A stretch of 64,000 nucleotides of DNA from Achatina immaculata. Lineage: Eukaryota > Mollusca > Gastropoda > Stylommatophora > Achatinidae. The translations under genes and the position numbers were made by a program. This document shows positions 63,460 to 64,000 of the stretch, in pieces. The notes beneath the pieces are model-generated. The model saw only the letters and a list, made by a program, of their open reading frames with translations. It had not been told where the DNA came from and searched no databases. The stretch lies in assembly GCA_009760885.1 (NCBI GenBank), contig CM019707.1, positions 30,379,687-30,443,686 on the forward strand, written 5' to 3'. The first letter of the stretch is position 1, and every line of letters begins with the position of its first letter.

Positions 63460-64000
63460 CTGATTGATGTTTCTTACCTTGATCTTGTATACAAGTTTGT
63501 TTTTGATGATGCTGCTTTATGAAGCGTTATTTATGTTATTCACATGTTATTTATGTTTCTGCTTTATGTGATTTATATGGTTTATTGATGTTTCTTCTTT
63601 ATGATTTATAAACGTTATTGATGTCTGGTTGTGATTTATACAAGTTATTGGCGTTTCTTCTTTGTGTTTTATATAAATGATGTTTCTTTATGATTTATAC
63701 AATTTATTGATGTTTGTGCTTTATGATCTTTACATTTTATTGGTGATTCAGGTTTATGATTTATACAAGTTATGGGTTTCATTCTTTATGATTTATACAA
63801 TATATTGATATTTCTTCTTTATGATTTATATAAAATATTGATGTTTATGCTTTATGATTATACAATATTTTGATGCTTATGGTTTATCATTTATACAATA
63901 TATTTATGTTTCTGTTTTATATGATTTTTATATTTTATTGATGTTTGTTTGCTTGTGATTTATACAGTATAGTGATGTTTATGTTTTATGATTTATACAT
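63460..64000. repeat. Degenerate 33-35-bp AT-rich minisatellite
   Basis: TTGATGTTTCTTCTTTATGA plus TTTATACAATATA units with frequent indels run to the window edge and may continue beyond it. Confidence 0.85.

Overview
This is eukaryotic, almost certainly animal, nuclear DNA. There are no operons. I see one convincing cellular gene, many truncated LINE retrotransposons of at least five lineages, tRNA-derived SINEs, small hAT-like elements, and an extreme density of micro- and minisatellites. By my own tally of coordinates, tandem repeats cover roughly a third of the window. The LINE and SINE types and the divergent GALNT-like gene suggest a lophotrochozoan, most likely a mollusc. That is inference; no marker gene proves it.

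Layout. 1-3610: a 36-bp minisatellite, a stretch I cannot identify, a 28-bp repeat carrying six AATAAA motifs, then a splice-acceptor-like site and a 652-codon open frame (1425-3383) for a type II membrane protein built like a polypeptide GalNAc-transferase but lacking two metal-binding histidines. 3610-8470: a SINE, a 2-kb pyrimidine tract, triplet repeats and a 30-bp minisatellite. 8471-14070: LINE copies, including one inside the minisatellite and one nested in an older LINE. 14070-19600: a 62-bp tandem array holding two young LINE insertions, flanked by a 350-bp direct duplication. 19600-28100: mostly unique sequence, 40-bp minisatellites, SINEs and LINE remnants. 28100-33000: two large arrays of one 25-bp unit in opposite orientation, one split by a LINE. 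33000-47700: more minisatellites, hAT-like elements and a 1-kb GTT tract. 47700-64000: further minisatellites and LINE/SINE fragments.

For this report I name LINE lineages A (ATG-repeat tail; A' is a related older subfamily), B (ATAAG tail), C (GAAT tail), D, and E (with an RNase H remnant). Target-site duplications (TSDs) can be read for several copies, and many insertions lie inside or beside minisatellites. Most long open frames here are artefacts of stop-free repeats and were not annotated. I found no coherent new multi-gene system. The best leads are the probable GALNT pseudoenzyme, the repeated LINE landings in tandem arrays (two lineages at the same heptamer), and the inverted pair of 25-bp arrays.
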